Source: Brachycybe producta (lineage: Eukaryota > Arthropoda > Diplopoda > Playtdesmida > Andrognathidae). From it: a stretch of DNA of 64,000 nt. The position numbers were made by a program, and so were the translations under genes. A model generated the notes under the pieces. That model saw only the letters and a list, made by a program, of their open reading frames with translations, ran no database searches and was not told the DNA's origin. Within the stretch, counting starts at the first letter, position 1. The number at the start of each line of letters is the position of its first letter. The stretch covers positions 4,878,996 to 4,942,995 of the forward strand of contig JAUPFP010000010.1 in assembly GCA_036925085.1 (NCBI GenBank), in the 5' to 3' direction. Below are positions 52,641-63,744 of the stretch, piece after piece.

Positions 52641-52900
52641 GTGATAACAGAAAAATGCAAACAACTTAATTAAAAATACATAAAACTCCACTGATGTGGA
52701 AGTAGAGAGCAATGGTATAAAAGGGGAGAATGGTAAGGTCAAATACAAAAATAGAATCTAGGTCAACTGGTACCTAAATGTACTGAGTGACACAAAAGCT
52801 ACAAACAAATACAGATTATTATGAAAGTTGGAACCAAAATAAAAACAGCACTAACTTAAAAAAAGAGCAGCAGGCCCAAAACGTCTCACCATAATGTCGA
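52641..52900. other. Gene-free AT-rich DNA
   Basis: Nothing recognised. Confidence 0.5.
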
Positions 52901-52914
52901 TTTTAGTTTGTTAT

Positions 52915-53440
52915 TGGTCGATATTAGTTTTTTTATAGCTTTTTTTATTCTGAACACACTGGTGTAATCAGTTACAAAATTGCTTAAGTAGTTTTTTAGT
53001 TATGATACATTTTGTAAAAATGCTGTTTTTTTCTTTGTTTGTTTATGAAAGACGAAATGTGTCGGTTTTTGTTTATTAATGTTAGGTTTTCTTTAGCTAA
53101 CAAACTTCATCTTTATAGTTTTTTGTAGCTTTTTTGATTCTGAACACACTTGTGTAATAAGTTTCAAAATTGCTGCAGTAGATTTTGTAGTTACAATACA
53201 TTTTGCAAAAATGCCGTTTTTTTTCTGTTTATGAAAGACGAAATGTGTCGATATTTGTTTATTAATGTTAGGTTTTCTTTAGCCAACGGACTTCATCTTT
53301 CTATTTTTTTATAGCTTTTTTGATTCTGAACACACTGGTGTAATCAGTTTCAAAATTGCTAGAGTAGTTTTTTAGTCATGATACATTTCGTAAAAACGCC
53401 ATTGATTTCTTTGTAATTTTAGTAATGACAAAATGTGTGG
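52915..53440. repeat. Tandem repeat, unit about 190 bp, nearly three units
   Basis: Each unit has TATAGCTTTTTTGATTCTGAACACAC (split across a variable T run), GGTGTAAT.AGTTTCAAAATTGCT, TAGTTATGATACATTTTG, then GAAAGACGAAATGTGTCG and ATTAATGTTAGGTTTTC. Units start near 52927, 53118 and 53300; the third is cut short near 53440. Confidence 0.85.
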
Positions 53441-53549
53441 GATTTTATTAATATCTTTTTTCAAAGAAGATGTTGTATTTGGTTACTTAAATGCAACATA
53501 TTGAGATATTTGGTGCAGCTGCTTTTTTATTTTTATTTAGCACCGTATT

Positions 53550-55331
53550 ATTGTGGGTTTTTTTAACTTTGATTATGCTCTGTATGTTATTGTAGCGTTT
53601 GGCGCACTTAGAACATTAAGGTACCTATTGACCCAGATTCTATCCCCTCATGCCTATTGTTCTCCACTTCCATATGATTGGATTTTATGTATTTTTAATT
53701 TAGTTTACGTTTTCTTTTACTCTTTTAATTAAAGTCTGAATCATCCTTAATAATTTGGTGACCACTGGTCAATCATTTCTGATTGATCAATTTTTTTTTT
53801 TCTGTTGTTTGTAGCCAATGGGAGGATTCTGAGAAAGTATTCTCAGTACCCTCTTTTTGGGTATAAAAAGGCCATGTTTTGTATGTAATTTAAGAATTAT
53901 TTGAACCATTCTTGAAACAGAAAATCTATGCCTGACTTGGGATAGATTCTGAAGTTGTTGTAGAAACAATGAAGGATGTAAATAAATACATGTACATGAA
54001 ACATAAACTGTGCTAAGTCTTATTTTTATACTTTTGAATTGAACAAAAGAGCTAAACATTTTACCATCTAGAACTGTCAACCCAGGTGCAAACCTGGATC
54101 TCCAATCCTAGATGAGACTGAAGAAGACAACACAATCAACCAGCTTTTAATCGGGCGAAAGCCCAAGTGGTACCAGACAGCTAAAGATCCCTTAAACTGT
54201 AAAGGTTCTTAAAGAGAGGAACTTGTGAGGAAACAAAAAGACTAATTGGTTTCCTTCCTCCCAAACCAGAATAGAATTAGTTTACTTTTGTGTAATTCTA
54301 TTCACCCCTGAACGTGGTTCGTTACAAAATTGTTGGAGGTGCAAGGTAGCTGACCAATTTGTTACTCCGTAAGCTGTTATGAATGACCAGTCTATTGAAG
54401 CTACTCAAGGACCTGAGGAGCCTCAAGAGACTAAAGGAGGAGCGAAGTCGAAAAAAGAAAACTTCTGAGTAGAAGAAAATCATGAGAAGATAACGGGCTC
54501 AACAGGAGTAGGTTGCAAAGGAAGAAGAAGAAGTACAACAACCTACTGAAGCTGCCATAAAGCCAGAAGTATGACAACCTACGTAAGCTGCAATAAAGTC
54601 AGAAGTACAACCCAATGGCAGAAGCAAGACTCCAAAGTAAGCTGCAATTGCCGACATCATTGGTAAGTTGTCTAGAGAAAAACAAAATGTGTTGGTTAGT
54701 CAAATTCTAGGCGATGAACGAAGCAAAAAAAGAATGGGTTCAACTACAAGCAAGAAGTCAAATGAACCCTGGTGCAAGCCTAGTCTGGAAGAAACAAAGA
54801 AGTGGACACCGGACCTGGGACCTACAAAATATCATGAGAGGAATTAGGACAAGAAGGAGTTGGTTTGCAAGACATCGGCTGGACCTACCACAAAGATGGG
54901 CACACGCCAGGCGAATCAAGGTAGTCAAACGAACCAACAGAGTTAACCGAGGGGTTCAAGCGGACAAGACAAGAAGTGTAACCCACCTGAAAAGTCTGAC
55001 AAATAATCAAGACCAGAACCGAAGAGGAACATTGCAACGGCTACATCGACATATGTAAACAGAGTCGACGAAACGTTGGCAATGACAGAAAAAAAATTTC
55101 AAGATGCTAATGAGGTCGACTAAATTCACGTCCTGCCGAATGGGATGAAAATAGTGCCAGTTCACATAAATGGTATAACACACTACTTTCATATTGATAA
55201 TGTTCCAGAAGAAGTTTTAAACTACTAAGGGTGCAACTCAGCCCCAAAGTAGTGATGCCTGAAGTAGAAGTAAACAAAGAGAAAACCAAGAAAAGTTGGG
55301 CTGTGGTTCAACAAGAGGAAGACAATGCAGT
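53550..55331 (+). mobile_element. B5: diverged family B relic (LTR, PBS, gag end)
   Basis: LTR about 53550-54326, PBS-like TTGGAGGTGCAAGGTAGC from 54332, gag remnants 54378-55227, start of ORF2 with its ATG (GTG-ATG-CCT near 55252-55257), then truncated where the A3 LTR begins at 55332. It keeps the paired palindromes ACTGGTCAATC/GATTGATCAAT and the TATA box GGGTATAAAAAGG at about 53858. More diverged than B1-B3. Confidence 0.8.
54378..55227 (+). pseudogene. gag: B5 gag remnant
   Basis: Starts near ATGACCAGTCTATTG (the MTSL start of B3 gag). It retains KLSREKQN.LVSQILGDER-like coding at about 54665-54715, GHRTWDLQN (as in the WTPDLGPTPY segment) and the Gag tail from VNRVDE to VLNY with TAA at 55225. 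Most of the capsid and the zinc knuckle are deleted. Many stops and shifts. Confidence 0.7.
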
Positions 55332-55948
55332 TGTGGCAACCTGGTCTGCTCTAGTCAGAAACTTTTGATGGAGCAAACGAACAGAGACGAGCAGAGGTCA
55401 GGAGTGACCTCTGTCCCCTCCAGGTGGAGTTGCCTGGAAGTTTCAATGGTTTGGTCAACCATTGAATCTGGGCAGTGTGTTGTGGGCTGATGGCTGAAGA
55501 GGACCTGTAGATGGAGGTCTAGGAGACCTCCATTTTCTCATGTTGTCATCTGTGGTTGCCTTGTGGCCATTAGGCCTTATTGTTTGTATTTGAGGGCTTG
55601 GCTTGTAGAAGTTTACGAGCCAAGTTGTGTAAATATTCACTGCCTTAGTTTAATTGTGGAAGTTCATTAAATCACCTTGTTTTGTTTACTTATACTGTGT
55701 TTGTGTCGAACATTTCTGGGGATTACTGCAAGAGGGTGGGGGTTTCTGATCGGGGAAACAACACCACCGGCCGAATCGGCATGGCGATGTGTGTTTATCA
55801 TCGTGTCCATCGAGGGAGGCTTCATGCCGACACCACGCAGGCTTTTAACCATAGGAGGTGGCTACATGTACGGTCCCGTCCCCATATCGGAGCCTGGAAG
55901 CGGGTAAGTTTGTTTTGAAATTTACCTGGAGTATTGTGACGGTCTGGT
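55332..55948 (+). repeat. 5' LTR of A3
   Basis: Starts TGTGGCAACCTGGTCTG and follows the A2 LTR with clear divergence. It keeps GTAAGT at 55904-55909 and ends ATTGTGACGGTCTGGT, where the hAT sequence begins. Confidence 0.85.
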
Positions 55949-57500
55949 CAGTGGCGGATTTAAAGATTTTGCGCCCATAGACCGAAGTCTTTTGGCGCCC
56001 CCCAAGTTTTTTGGTGCCTGCAGCCCCGTTTTTACTTTAGATAATAAAATAAGAATAGCTGCTTTTATTATTTTTAAAAGTTCCTACTATACTGTTACAC
56101 ATACGTACATATAAACATTAAAAGTAAAAACGAGATTTGAATATTCATTTTAAAATAAATCACAAATTGTTCGATTTGTTCCAAGAGAATATTGAGATTA
56201 AAAGTCTAAATAGATGTATCGTGGATTCGTGGGTTGTCTTCTCGAGTTTTTAGAAGTTATTTCGTCTCGCTTTGAGGGTGGCAAACTCATTGATTAGGTC
56301 ATCATTGCTGTCTGTTAACAAATCGGCTTCGATATTTAAAAGAGAGATGGCATTTAGCCGGGTTTTATTTATCATTGATCGCAAGTAATTTTTTATTCTC
56401 TTAAGCACCGAAAATGATTGTTCAGCAGAACAATTAGAGGCGGGCATGCATAAAATCATTCTCATGGCGATGTCAACATTTGGGAAAATGGACTGCAAAT
56501 TTTCTCTTCGAAGAAATTCACTCATCCCTAAAGTAGAAATTTCATTGATACCATGGGATTTTAGATAGCCTAAAAAGTGACCACATTCGTTTGCGAATGA
56601 TGGTTCTAAATCATTTTCATACTGTTTTCTTAAATTTTCAGCACGCTCAATGATGATACTTGGTGAAGTTGTTGTGAGCTGACTGAAAATAATAAATTAG
56701 TCTGCAATGAATTGGTAACATGCATTTCGTTTTTCTAGTTCAACTATTAAAGACTCAATGACAGGTAAAAATGTCTCCACTTTAAATTTTTCTCTTACAC
56801 GCAATTCGACTTCTCCTTGCCAATTTTCATTTACTTGAAGTTTGCGTTTTTTTGTACGTTTATAGTTTGATTCGTAATCCATGTCACTTTTGTTGATTGC
56901 TTTTTCTTCATAAATGTCGAACATTTCTCGAAGTAATTGAACAAAGTGAATTAATGATTCATAATGATGGTTAACAGTTCCAATGTCAATTTCAACACTT
57001 TGTAGCTTTTTACTTACACGGTTCATGCACTCTAAAATGTCGCTCCAAAATGTGACCATAAAGGCTGTCTCTAGTCGTTTCAGTTGGTTTAATAAACCTG
57101 AAGCTTCACAACGAGTTACTGGTTTTTCGCACGTATCAACTGAGAAAAATGACAATGCCTCAAGTACACTATTCCAGTTTTCGTTAAGGCTGTTATATGC
57201 TTCATGAAGCGCAGACCATCGAGTGTCCAACAAACTTTTTAGTGTTTTACTCCCAGGTTCCATATGAGAAAACAATGTCTCCCAGCGCAACTTAGTTGAT
57301 GCTGAAAAGAAATTGTATACAATTTGCACCAAAGTGAGAAATGAACAGGCTTCTGTACAACTACTTGTAGCACTAGTCTCTACTAAATTTAATGAATGAG
57401 ATGAGCAAGGCACATAAAGAGCTTTCGGTTTTTTTTTTTATCCTGGCTTGTAGACCACTGTATGCTCCAGCCATATTGTCAAAGGCAGTCAAGGCAGTCA
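55949..57500 (-). mobile_element. Truncated hAT DNA transposon
   Basis: The left end CAGTGGCGGATTTAAAG followed by GCGCCC is a typical hAT terminal inverted repeat. It encloses the C-terminal half of a hAT transposase on the minus strand. The other end, near 57500, has no inverted repeat, and the transposase N-terminus is missing, so the copy is truncated. Confidence 0.8.
56250..57480 (-). pseudogene. hAT transposase, C-terminal half, broken
   Basis: Cut-and-paste transposase related in pattern to the ZMYM1/TTF-type zinc-finger hAT proteins. The frame 57413-56250 is open except for TAA at 56697-56699. It begins at the VPCSSHSLNLV segment. A shift in a poly-T run near 57429 separates it from the preceding YDNMAGAYSGLQA-like motif. 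Core: LLDTRWSALHEAYNSL, LRWETLFSHM. C-terminus: the dimerisation domain CMPASNCSAEQSFSVLKRIK followed by NYLRSMI and LNAISLLNIEADLL. DNA-binding finger and first catalytic Asp are absent. Confidence 0.85.
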
Positions 57501-57528
57501 ACTCCTTATGAAGATGGTGGTAATCCTG

Positions 57529-58745
57529 GATGAGACTGCTAAGGCAGCCTGGGCCTATTTGGCCAGGCTCTCATAGAGATTGCCTATGGGATAGATCTCT
57601 TTCGGTTGGAAGGATGGCTGTCCCGGTCGGTCATTGAACGGAGGGTAAATCATCAGTTTTCACTGTTGCCCGTGCATGAAATTGCACGGAGGGAGGCACC
57701 GCCAGTGCAAGCCAGGCTGGTACCTTCACGGAAAGAAACCCAGCGTTTTTGTGATTGATTTTGCCGAAGGGTTCCTCCCACGCCTAGACAGCAACCGAGA
57801 GTTCGCATGGTGGTACCCTTGGAAGCTGAGTCCGAGTCTGATGCTTCGAGGAACCGGAGCAGGCAACCTCGCAGGGTTAGTGCCGCTACTTGGATGCCCA
57901 CTCCAGCGGTTCCGGCAGAGGTTCAGGAGTTAGGATTCTTCAACCCAGTCCACACTTTTGTCCATTACGACAGCAGAGAGGATTTGGCACCTTTTCTCCG
58001 CAAGTTCTAAATGAAAGCCCGAGCTCAGCGCTGGACAGATGCAATTTATTCAGGTACAATTTCTTCATGTTTCTGATGAACGGTCCGACCGAAAAGTATT
58101 ATGCCTTTTTTGTGGAAACTCTTCTAGACCTGACCTGGACAGAACTGAAGGACGCTATGCTTAGCCACATCAGTACCAGTAACCAGGCTCATGTCTGCTT
58201 CACGAAATTTGAAATGATAAAGCAGGGGTCGTCCGAGTCTATGCAAGCATTCTATTGGCGGTTTTTGGAACTGTCACAACGCGTTTCTCTGAAAAAAAAT
58301 GAGAGCTGTCGGCTCATTTGTTTTAAACGGAAGCTCCTGACGGCTATCACTGATAAATTGATCGGGTGTCGGGCTGAAATTGTCGTAGAATATGGCCACA
58401 GGGCACGGCTTGTAGAAGCCGATTTGCTTACAGCAGGTCGTTTACCTGCCAGTGCTCGAGTAGTCTCAGGAAACCGGGCTTACACCCAGACCTCTGGTAC
58501 CACGGCTAGCTCTGAGAGCACTGCCAGGGCTTCAACTTCGAACAAACCAGGTGTGAAGGCCACCTCACCTTCCAAGTCGGACAAGGCAGTGGTCAAGACC
58601 AGAGGCAAGTGAGAAGAAGGTGAGTTCCGGTGGAGGCCAGCCGGCAGCAACGCCTCGGAGTGCAGACATTCAGGAATTTCACTCTTGTGATTAGATCCTT
58701 GTTTTGGGTGCAACCAAATGGGGCACCTGAAAAAGGATTGTCTGA
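57529..58745 (+). pseudogene. gag: A3 gag, broken
   Basis: Resumes at codons equal to PDETAREGRAFLAG of A2, with TAG near 57573. TTG occupies the site where A2 gag has a stop. Capsid: DLTWTELKDAMLSH, ESMQAFYWRFLELSQRVS in the frame 57890-58612, ending at a TGA after KTRGK. Zinc knuckle CFGCNQMGHLKKDC is encoded at 58700-58741 after further stops. Confidence 0.8.
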
Positions 58746-58879
58746 ATGTTATGGCAAAAGTGTTGCCTGGTAAAAGCCAGAAGCTCCAGCCAACACCTGG
58801 CTTAGCGCTAGTGTGGCTGGATGAAGAGAAATCTTCGTTAAACTGCCGCCGGTCACCACCGAACTGAGTGGTGACCGAC

Positions 58880-59580
58880 CGGTAAAGCTTCAAAGCTCAG
58901 GTGCCGGTCATAGTCGGTGTTCTGAATGAGGGACATACCTCCAGGTGGTCTCCAAATATGTGGAAAGCAGGAGTGCCTCTGGCAAGGTCTGCGGACCCGG
59001 AAATTACCAGTTGGGTATTTCCAAAGCCATGCTCCACATTGGAGACCGTGGTGGCTCAGTTGAATAACTGGTTTACCCCCTCACCCTACATGCCTAGTGG
59101 TGAGGTGCTGGATTGTGCAGTCATTGAGCAGGCAAGAAGAGTTGGTGTGCCCATACCTCCTGCTGGGCCTGGGAAGTATCTGGTTAGTGAGACTGGATCC
59201 CATACTTCTGCACATCTGGAATTTCTGTCCGGTGTGAACGGTAAGGTGGACGGGATGCAGAAGTTCATTGGTGGGAGCCCGTGGGTTCCCATTTCTGAAC
59301 TTCAAAGCCGAGCCTATTGACACAGGTGTCGATAGGCGATCATCTCTTGGAGTTTATCGTAGACACCGGGGCCAATGTGTGTGTCCTAACCATGACGGTG
59401 GCACTAGTGATGGAGCTGCCAATAGAGAAATGAGTGGTTCCATCATTCCTTCTTGGAATGAGTGGGCACTCCATCAAGGTCGTAGGGGTTGCAAATGTGG
59501 AATTGACCATCCACAAGAGAACCATCAAGGTGGCTCTCCTTTTATTAAAAGGAGAGTGCGAAGCGTTGTTGGGTGTCGAT
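58880..59580 (+). pseudogene. pol: A3 pre-protease and protease
   Basis: 58901-59320 is open through GVPLARSADPEITSWVF to ISELQSRAY. Protease DTGA is at about 59362, followed by a stop after MELPIEK. It continues to LLKGECEALLGVD, where the solo LTR splits it at 59580; it resumes at 60352 with HATRFGLMVDIVHRKVYF. Confidence 0.8.
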
Positions 59581-60347
59581 TGTGACGACCCAGTTCTGCT
59601 CCTTTTGGGAGCAGAACTAAATTCCCATGTCGTCTGCTAGGCACTTATAAATTGGTTGCCAGGCAGACGACAAAATGGCCAGCAAGGGTCCCTGTCCTCT
59701 CCCAGGTGGAGCAGCCTGGGGGTGATATATATGGTGGTGGCCATTATATCTGGACAGTGGAAAGAGAACCCTGGATGTGTGTACAGGGATTGTGTTGCTC
59801 TCATCTATTTCAGCAGGTGGCCAAGATGGCCACCATTCATCTTTTGTTTGCTGTGGATCTACAGGAGAATCATCTCTGTTGCACCTATTATCTTCACTTC
59901 ATAGTGAGTGTTTTTAGTGTTTATTCACTGTTTGAATAAATTATATATTATTTATTTTCACTCTCTTACCACTGGTGTCCGTGTCTCTTATTCTATTGAA
60001 TAACTGGGGAAGTTACCGCGGGGAGGGTGGGGGTTCCGGTGTGGGGAAACGCCGTCACCATCACCGTCCTGTTCCGTCATGTTTTCCGGCATGTCGGCCG
60101 GTTCTTCGCACGCGGTTTGTCCACGGTAAGATCCATCGGGGATTTACCGTGGATTCCTCGTCTTGTTTGGCGGCCATTCGTCCGTCGACTTGCGGCGTGG
60201 AGGATCCTCTGATCAGCGCTACCCGTGGCACGGACGGGTGCAAGAGGAGGGCTGGCCAGCGCTTCGACCTGTCCCAAGGAGAGTCAACGGCGGTAAGTTA
60301 GCGAAATTTACCGTAGGTCATTGTAGCGACCAAGTCGGGTCGTTACA
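59581..60347 (+). repeat. Solo LTR (A1-type subfamily) inside A3
   Basis: Complete LTR from TGTGACGACCCAG to GGTCGTTACA, flanked by CGAT at 59577-59580 and CGAT at 60348-60351: a perfect 4-bp target duplication. TATA-like GATATATATGG near 59723, GAATAAA near 59933, GTAAGT 60293-60298. It splits the A3 protease exactly at GVD.HA, so it arrived after A3 and later lost its internal part by LTR-LTR recombination. Confidence 0.95.
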
Positions 60348-60351
60348 CGAT

Positions 60352-61223
60352 CATGCTACACGCTTTGGCTTGATGGTAGATATCGTGCACCGGAAAGTCT
60401 ATTTCCAGGAGGATGTCTGGATTGCACATCCAGATGCCCTTTAAGCCGCACTCACTGATCGAGTGCTTGGAGAACCTGTGGAGGTGGAAGCAGTTTCACC
60501 ACCAATACCAGAGGCTTTGCCTCAGGAACGGCAACTGGAGTGCAGGCGGGATCGCGTGCACTCGAGAAGTTTGATGGGTGGGTGAACCTGGTTTCACCAG
60601 ATCCTCTGTCAGGTGCGGGAAAATTTGTTCTCTGTGACTGAGGGAGAATGTCCGGCTACCAGCCCACGTACCACGTACACGTATCAGTGGTCCTGGTAGA
60701 GCATGCCGGCCCTGGCCAGCTGCTTCTCGTGGAGCCGCACCAGAAAGCCTTAAGTGGACATGGTGTGTTGGCGGTGGATGGAATTGCCAAAGCTAACCGG
60801 TTGGGCACGTACAATATCTGGCTCGAGAATGTGGGGAATGCACCTATTGCTTTGGAGACAGGGGATTGTGTAGCCATGGCTCAAGCTGTGGAGGCTGCCC
60901 TTGTGGTAGGGCTGGATGAACCATCTGAGTTGAAAAAGGAGACCCCACTCAGGTGACGGTTCGACCAGGAGAAGTTCGTCTAAGTTGAGAGAGGCAACCG
61001 GAAACGGACGCCAGGTCGTCAACATGGCGACGGGTTCTACCCTCGAAGAATGTCTTAAGATTGGTCCCAATCTGAAGCCTGATGAAGCGAGACAGCTTCG
61101 GGAGTTTCTGCTGGAATGCTGGAATCATTTTGTGCTCGACTATATAGAGTTGGGTGAAACTTCTCTTGTCGAAAATACAATTGATAGCGGTGGGCAACCT
61201 CTGTTGTGTGAAAGATTGCATTG
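60352..61223 (+). pseudogene. pol: A3 pol, protease end to RT start
   Basis: HATRFGLMVDIVHRKVYF, a connecting segment with LLVEPHQKALSGHGVLAVDGIAKANRLGTYNIWLENVG (60648-60956, in one frame), and LEECLKIGPNLKPDEARQLREFLL (60985-61224). Shifts occur at about 60444, 60640 and 60956. Confidence 0.75.
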
Positions 61224-62420
61224 AACCGCTCCAGCAGCCAGGGCAATTGAGAAAGAAGAGGTGGCGAAGATGTTGGATGCAGGGGTTATCCGACCTTCGC
61301 GTAGTTCCTACGTGAGCTCTATCTTGCTTGTTCGCAAGAAGGATGGTGGCTTCCGTTTTTCCAGACTAAGCTGGATCAGTATCCGTTGCCTCACATTGAT
61401 GATGCATTCAATTTGTTGGCTGGTGCGAAGTTCTTCACAACCTTGGACCTGGCTAGTGATTATTGGCAGGTTGGATGGCTGAGCCAGATGTTGAGACGAT
61501 AGCATTCATTTGCTCTCAAGGTCTGTTTGAGTTCCGGAAAATGCCTTTCGGACTCGATAATGCTCCAGCCACCATGCAGAGACTGCTAGAAATCTTATTG
61601 GCAAGACATAAGTGGGAGAATTGTCTGGTGTACCTGGACAATATTATCGTCTTTGGAAACACTTTTGAGCAGTTTCTCGAGAAACTCTCCACTGTCTTTG
61701 GACTGTTACGAGGGGTGGAGCTAAAACTCCAGCCGAAGAAATGTTTCTTTGACTTTGACAAGGTTTGTTATCACGTTCACGTAGTGAGTGCCAAGGGAGT
61801 TGCTCCAGACCTGGATCTCGTAGGGCAGTCCAGGAGTTGGATGTCCCAACGACGGTGACAGGCGTCTGAATTTTTCTCGGATTGGCTGGTTACTATAGAA
61901 GGTCCATCAAGGACTTCGCCAAGGTGGCAAGGCCTTTGCATGATCTGACGAAAAAGGATGCGTCCTTTGTGTGGTTGGATCAGTGCAAATTAGTGTTTGC
62001 TTCGTTAAAGGCATTTTTAACCAAAGCGCCAGTACTCACCATGTACAATTATCTTGGTGAGATAATGATCCATACCGATGATTGTGGGTAAGGCTTGCTT
62101 GCCGTAGTCTACCAGAAGTTACCGGAGGACAAGTTCCCCCATGTTCTGGCCTATGCAAGCCGGCTCATGAAAAGAGCGGAAACACGGTATTCGGTCACCG
62201 AGCAGGAGTGCTTTGCAATCATGTTTGCCGTGGTTAAATTCCATCCAAACGTCTTTAACTGGGAGTTCTTGATTGTGACAGATCAAAATGTTCTTTGCTA
62301 TATGCAGACAGCCAAGAACCTGCAATGCAGGTTGGGGCATTGGCAGATGTAACTACACGAGTCTTGGTTCAAGGTTCAGTACAAGAGGGGGTCACTGCAC
62401 GAGGATGCTAATACTTTGAG
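61224..62420 (+). pseudogene. pol: A3 RT and RNase H, active site altered
   Basis: Fingers at 61261-61360, shift, TLDLASDYWQ, shift, then 61463-61858 with GLFEFRKMPFGLDNAPATMQ and YLDN (Asp to Asn at the second catalytic Asp of YLDD) near 61630-61641. Shift, then thumb and RNase H (HTDDCG then TAA, TEQECFAIMFAV). A further stop lies at 62350. Confidence 0.85.
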
Positions 62421-63579
62421 TCGGTATCCTGTACATGATGTGGCGGACCTTTCTCTACTTGAATACATCGAGGCTGACGTAGGTGAGGTGATTTACGGAG
62501 TCCACTCGGAGGTGGATTGGGTCAAGGAGCAGGAAGCTGATGGCTGGTGCTCCAAGGTGAAGAGTGAAATCTTCCGTGACCCCAACTCGAACCTGAGGAG
62601 GAAGTTTGTGGTGGCAGAAGACTCGTTGTATGCCATCAGATCCAGCCAGGATTGGTTAAGAACTGTGCTGGTAGTTCTGACGTCATGTAAGGCATTCTGC
62701 CTAAGGAAGCTACATGGCACTGCCGAAGCTAGTCACTTCGGGATGTTTAAGACCTACCAGAGACTGCACTCTTGCTTCTACTGGGTCGGTATGAAGTGAG
62801 ACACAGGCGATTACAATAAGTCGTGTTTGGTTTGTCAACAAGCACGACAATTCACATGTAGTCAGAGATTTTTATAACCCATTGTGCTGGAGTACCCAGT
62901 TGATACCTGGGAAATGGACTTGGAGTCATCTATGTGCTAATCATGGTTAAATATTTCACTTGGTACGGTGTGGCAAGAGTCGTGCGAAGGCCCATGGCCA
63001 CTTGTGTCAAAAAATTCCTGAAGGACGAGATCCTTTCAGTGTATGGCACACCGAAAGTGCTTGCCTCGCGTCGTGGGTCCCAGTTCTCTAGCAAAGTCCT
63101 GCTGAACTTCCAGCAGCGCTATAACATAGCACATCACGTCATGGCTGCATACCATCCGCAAGCTAATGGGTTTACGGAGCATACAAACAAGACCATAATG
63201 GAAACCATAAAGTGGTAAATTGATTCCCTCAAGGAACAGCGTGATTGGTGGGACAAGTTATTTCCCACCATGTGGGTTTATAACACTGCTGTCCAGGAGA
63301 GTACACAGGTCTCTCCATTTCAGTTGTTGCTTGGCCGTGAGCATCGGATGGAGATTAATAACTTCCTTCCAGATGGTCCGATCCGTGACTTGTCTGACCA
63401 GCAAGCCGTGGAGGAGCAGGCGCATCAGCGGTTGATTGCGACTCAGAAAAGGCAAAAAGAGAGGTATGACTGGCCGAGTGCAGCCACCTTTATATCTGCC
63501 TGGGGCTTAGGTGTGGATTAGAGACCAGGCTGGGAAGCTTGGCCAGGCGAACAAGTGGAGCTTAGCCTATAAAGCTGAG
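62416..63579 (+). pseudogene. pol: A3 integrase, broken
   Basis: 62416-62799 covers the tether end and the HH half of the zinc finger. The CC half and first core Asp are disrupted (62800-62930). 62934-63218 has YLxMVKYFTWYGVAR-type core, with Arg (63069-63071) where SDRGSQF has its catalytic Asp. The final piece 63270-63579 ends at KWSLAYKAE and joins LTR sequence directly. Confidence 0.8.
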
Positions 63580-63744
63580 AGTTTGAGGGAGGGTTTCCGA
63601 TCAGGGAAACAAAACCACTGTTTTTTGACTGTCCTATTTCGGCCGGTACTCGTGTCGGCTCGCAGTAAAACTCAGGTTCTACCACAATATTCTTGGCGTG
63701 GCGATGTGTGTTTATTTTTGTGTTCATCAAGGAAGGCTCCATGC
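63580..63744 (+). repeat. Partial 3' LTR of A3
   Basis: GAGGGAGGGTTTCCG..GGGAAACA, CGGCCGGTACTCGTGTCGGCTCG and ATATTCTTGGCGTGGCGATG match the R-U5 part of the family A LTR. It is cut at 63744 by the start of another LTR in the opposite orientation. Confidence 0.8.

Larger units (their letters stand above)
55332..63744 (+). mobile_element. A3: decayed Ty3/gypsy element without ORF3
   Basis: 5' LTR 55332-55948, then a truncated hAT transposon in place of the LTR end, leader and first gag codons, then gag (57529), protease, RT, RNase H and integrase to about 63575, joined directly to a partial 3' LTR (63580-63744). The segment from the integrase end to the LTR, including ORF3, is deleted. A solo LTR sits in the protease region (59581-60347). 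Stops and shifts are frequent throughout. Confidence 0.85.
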
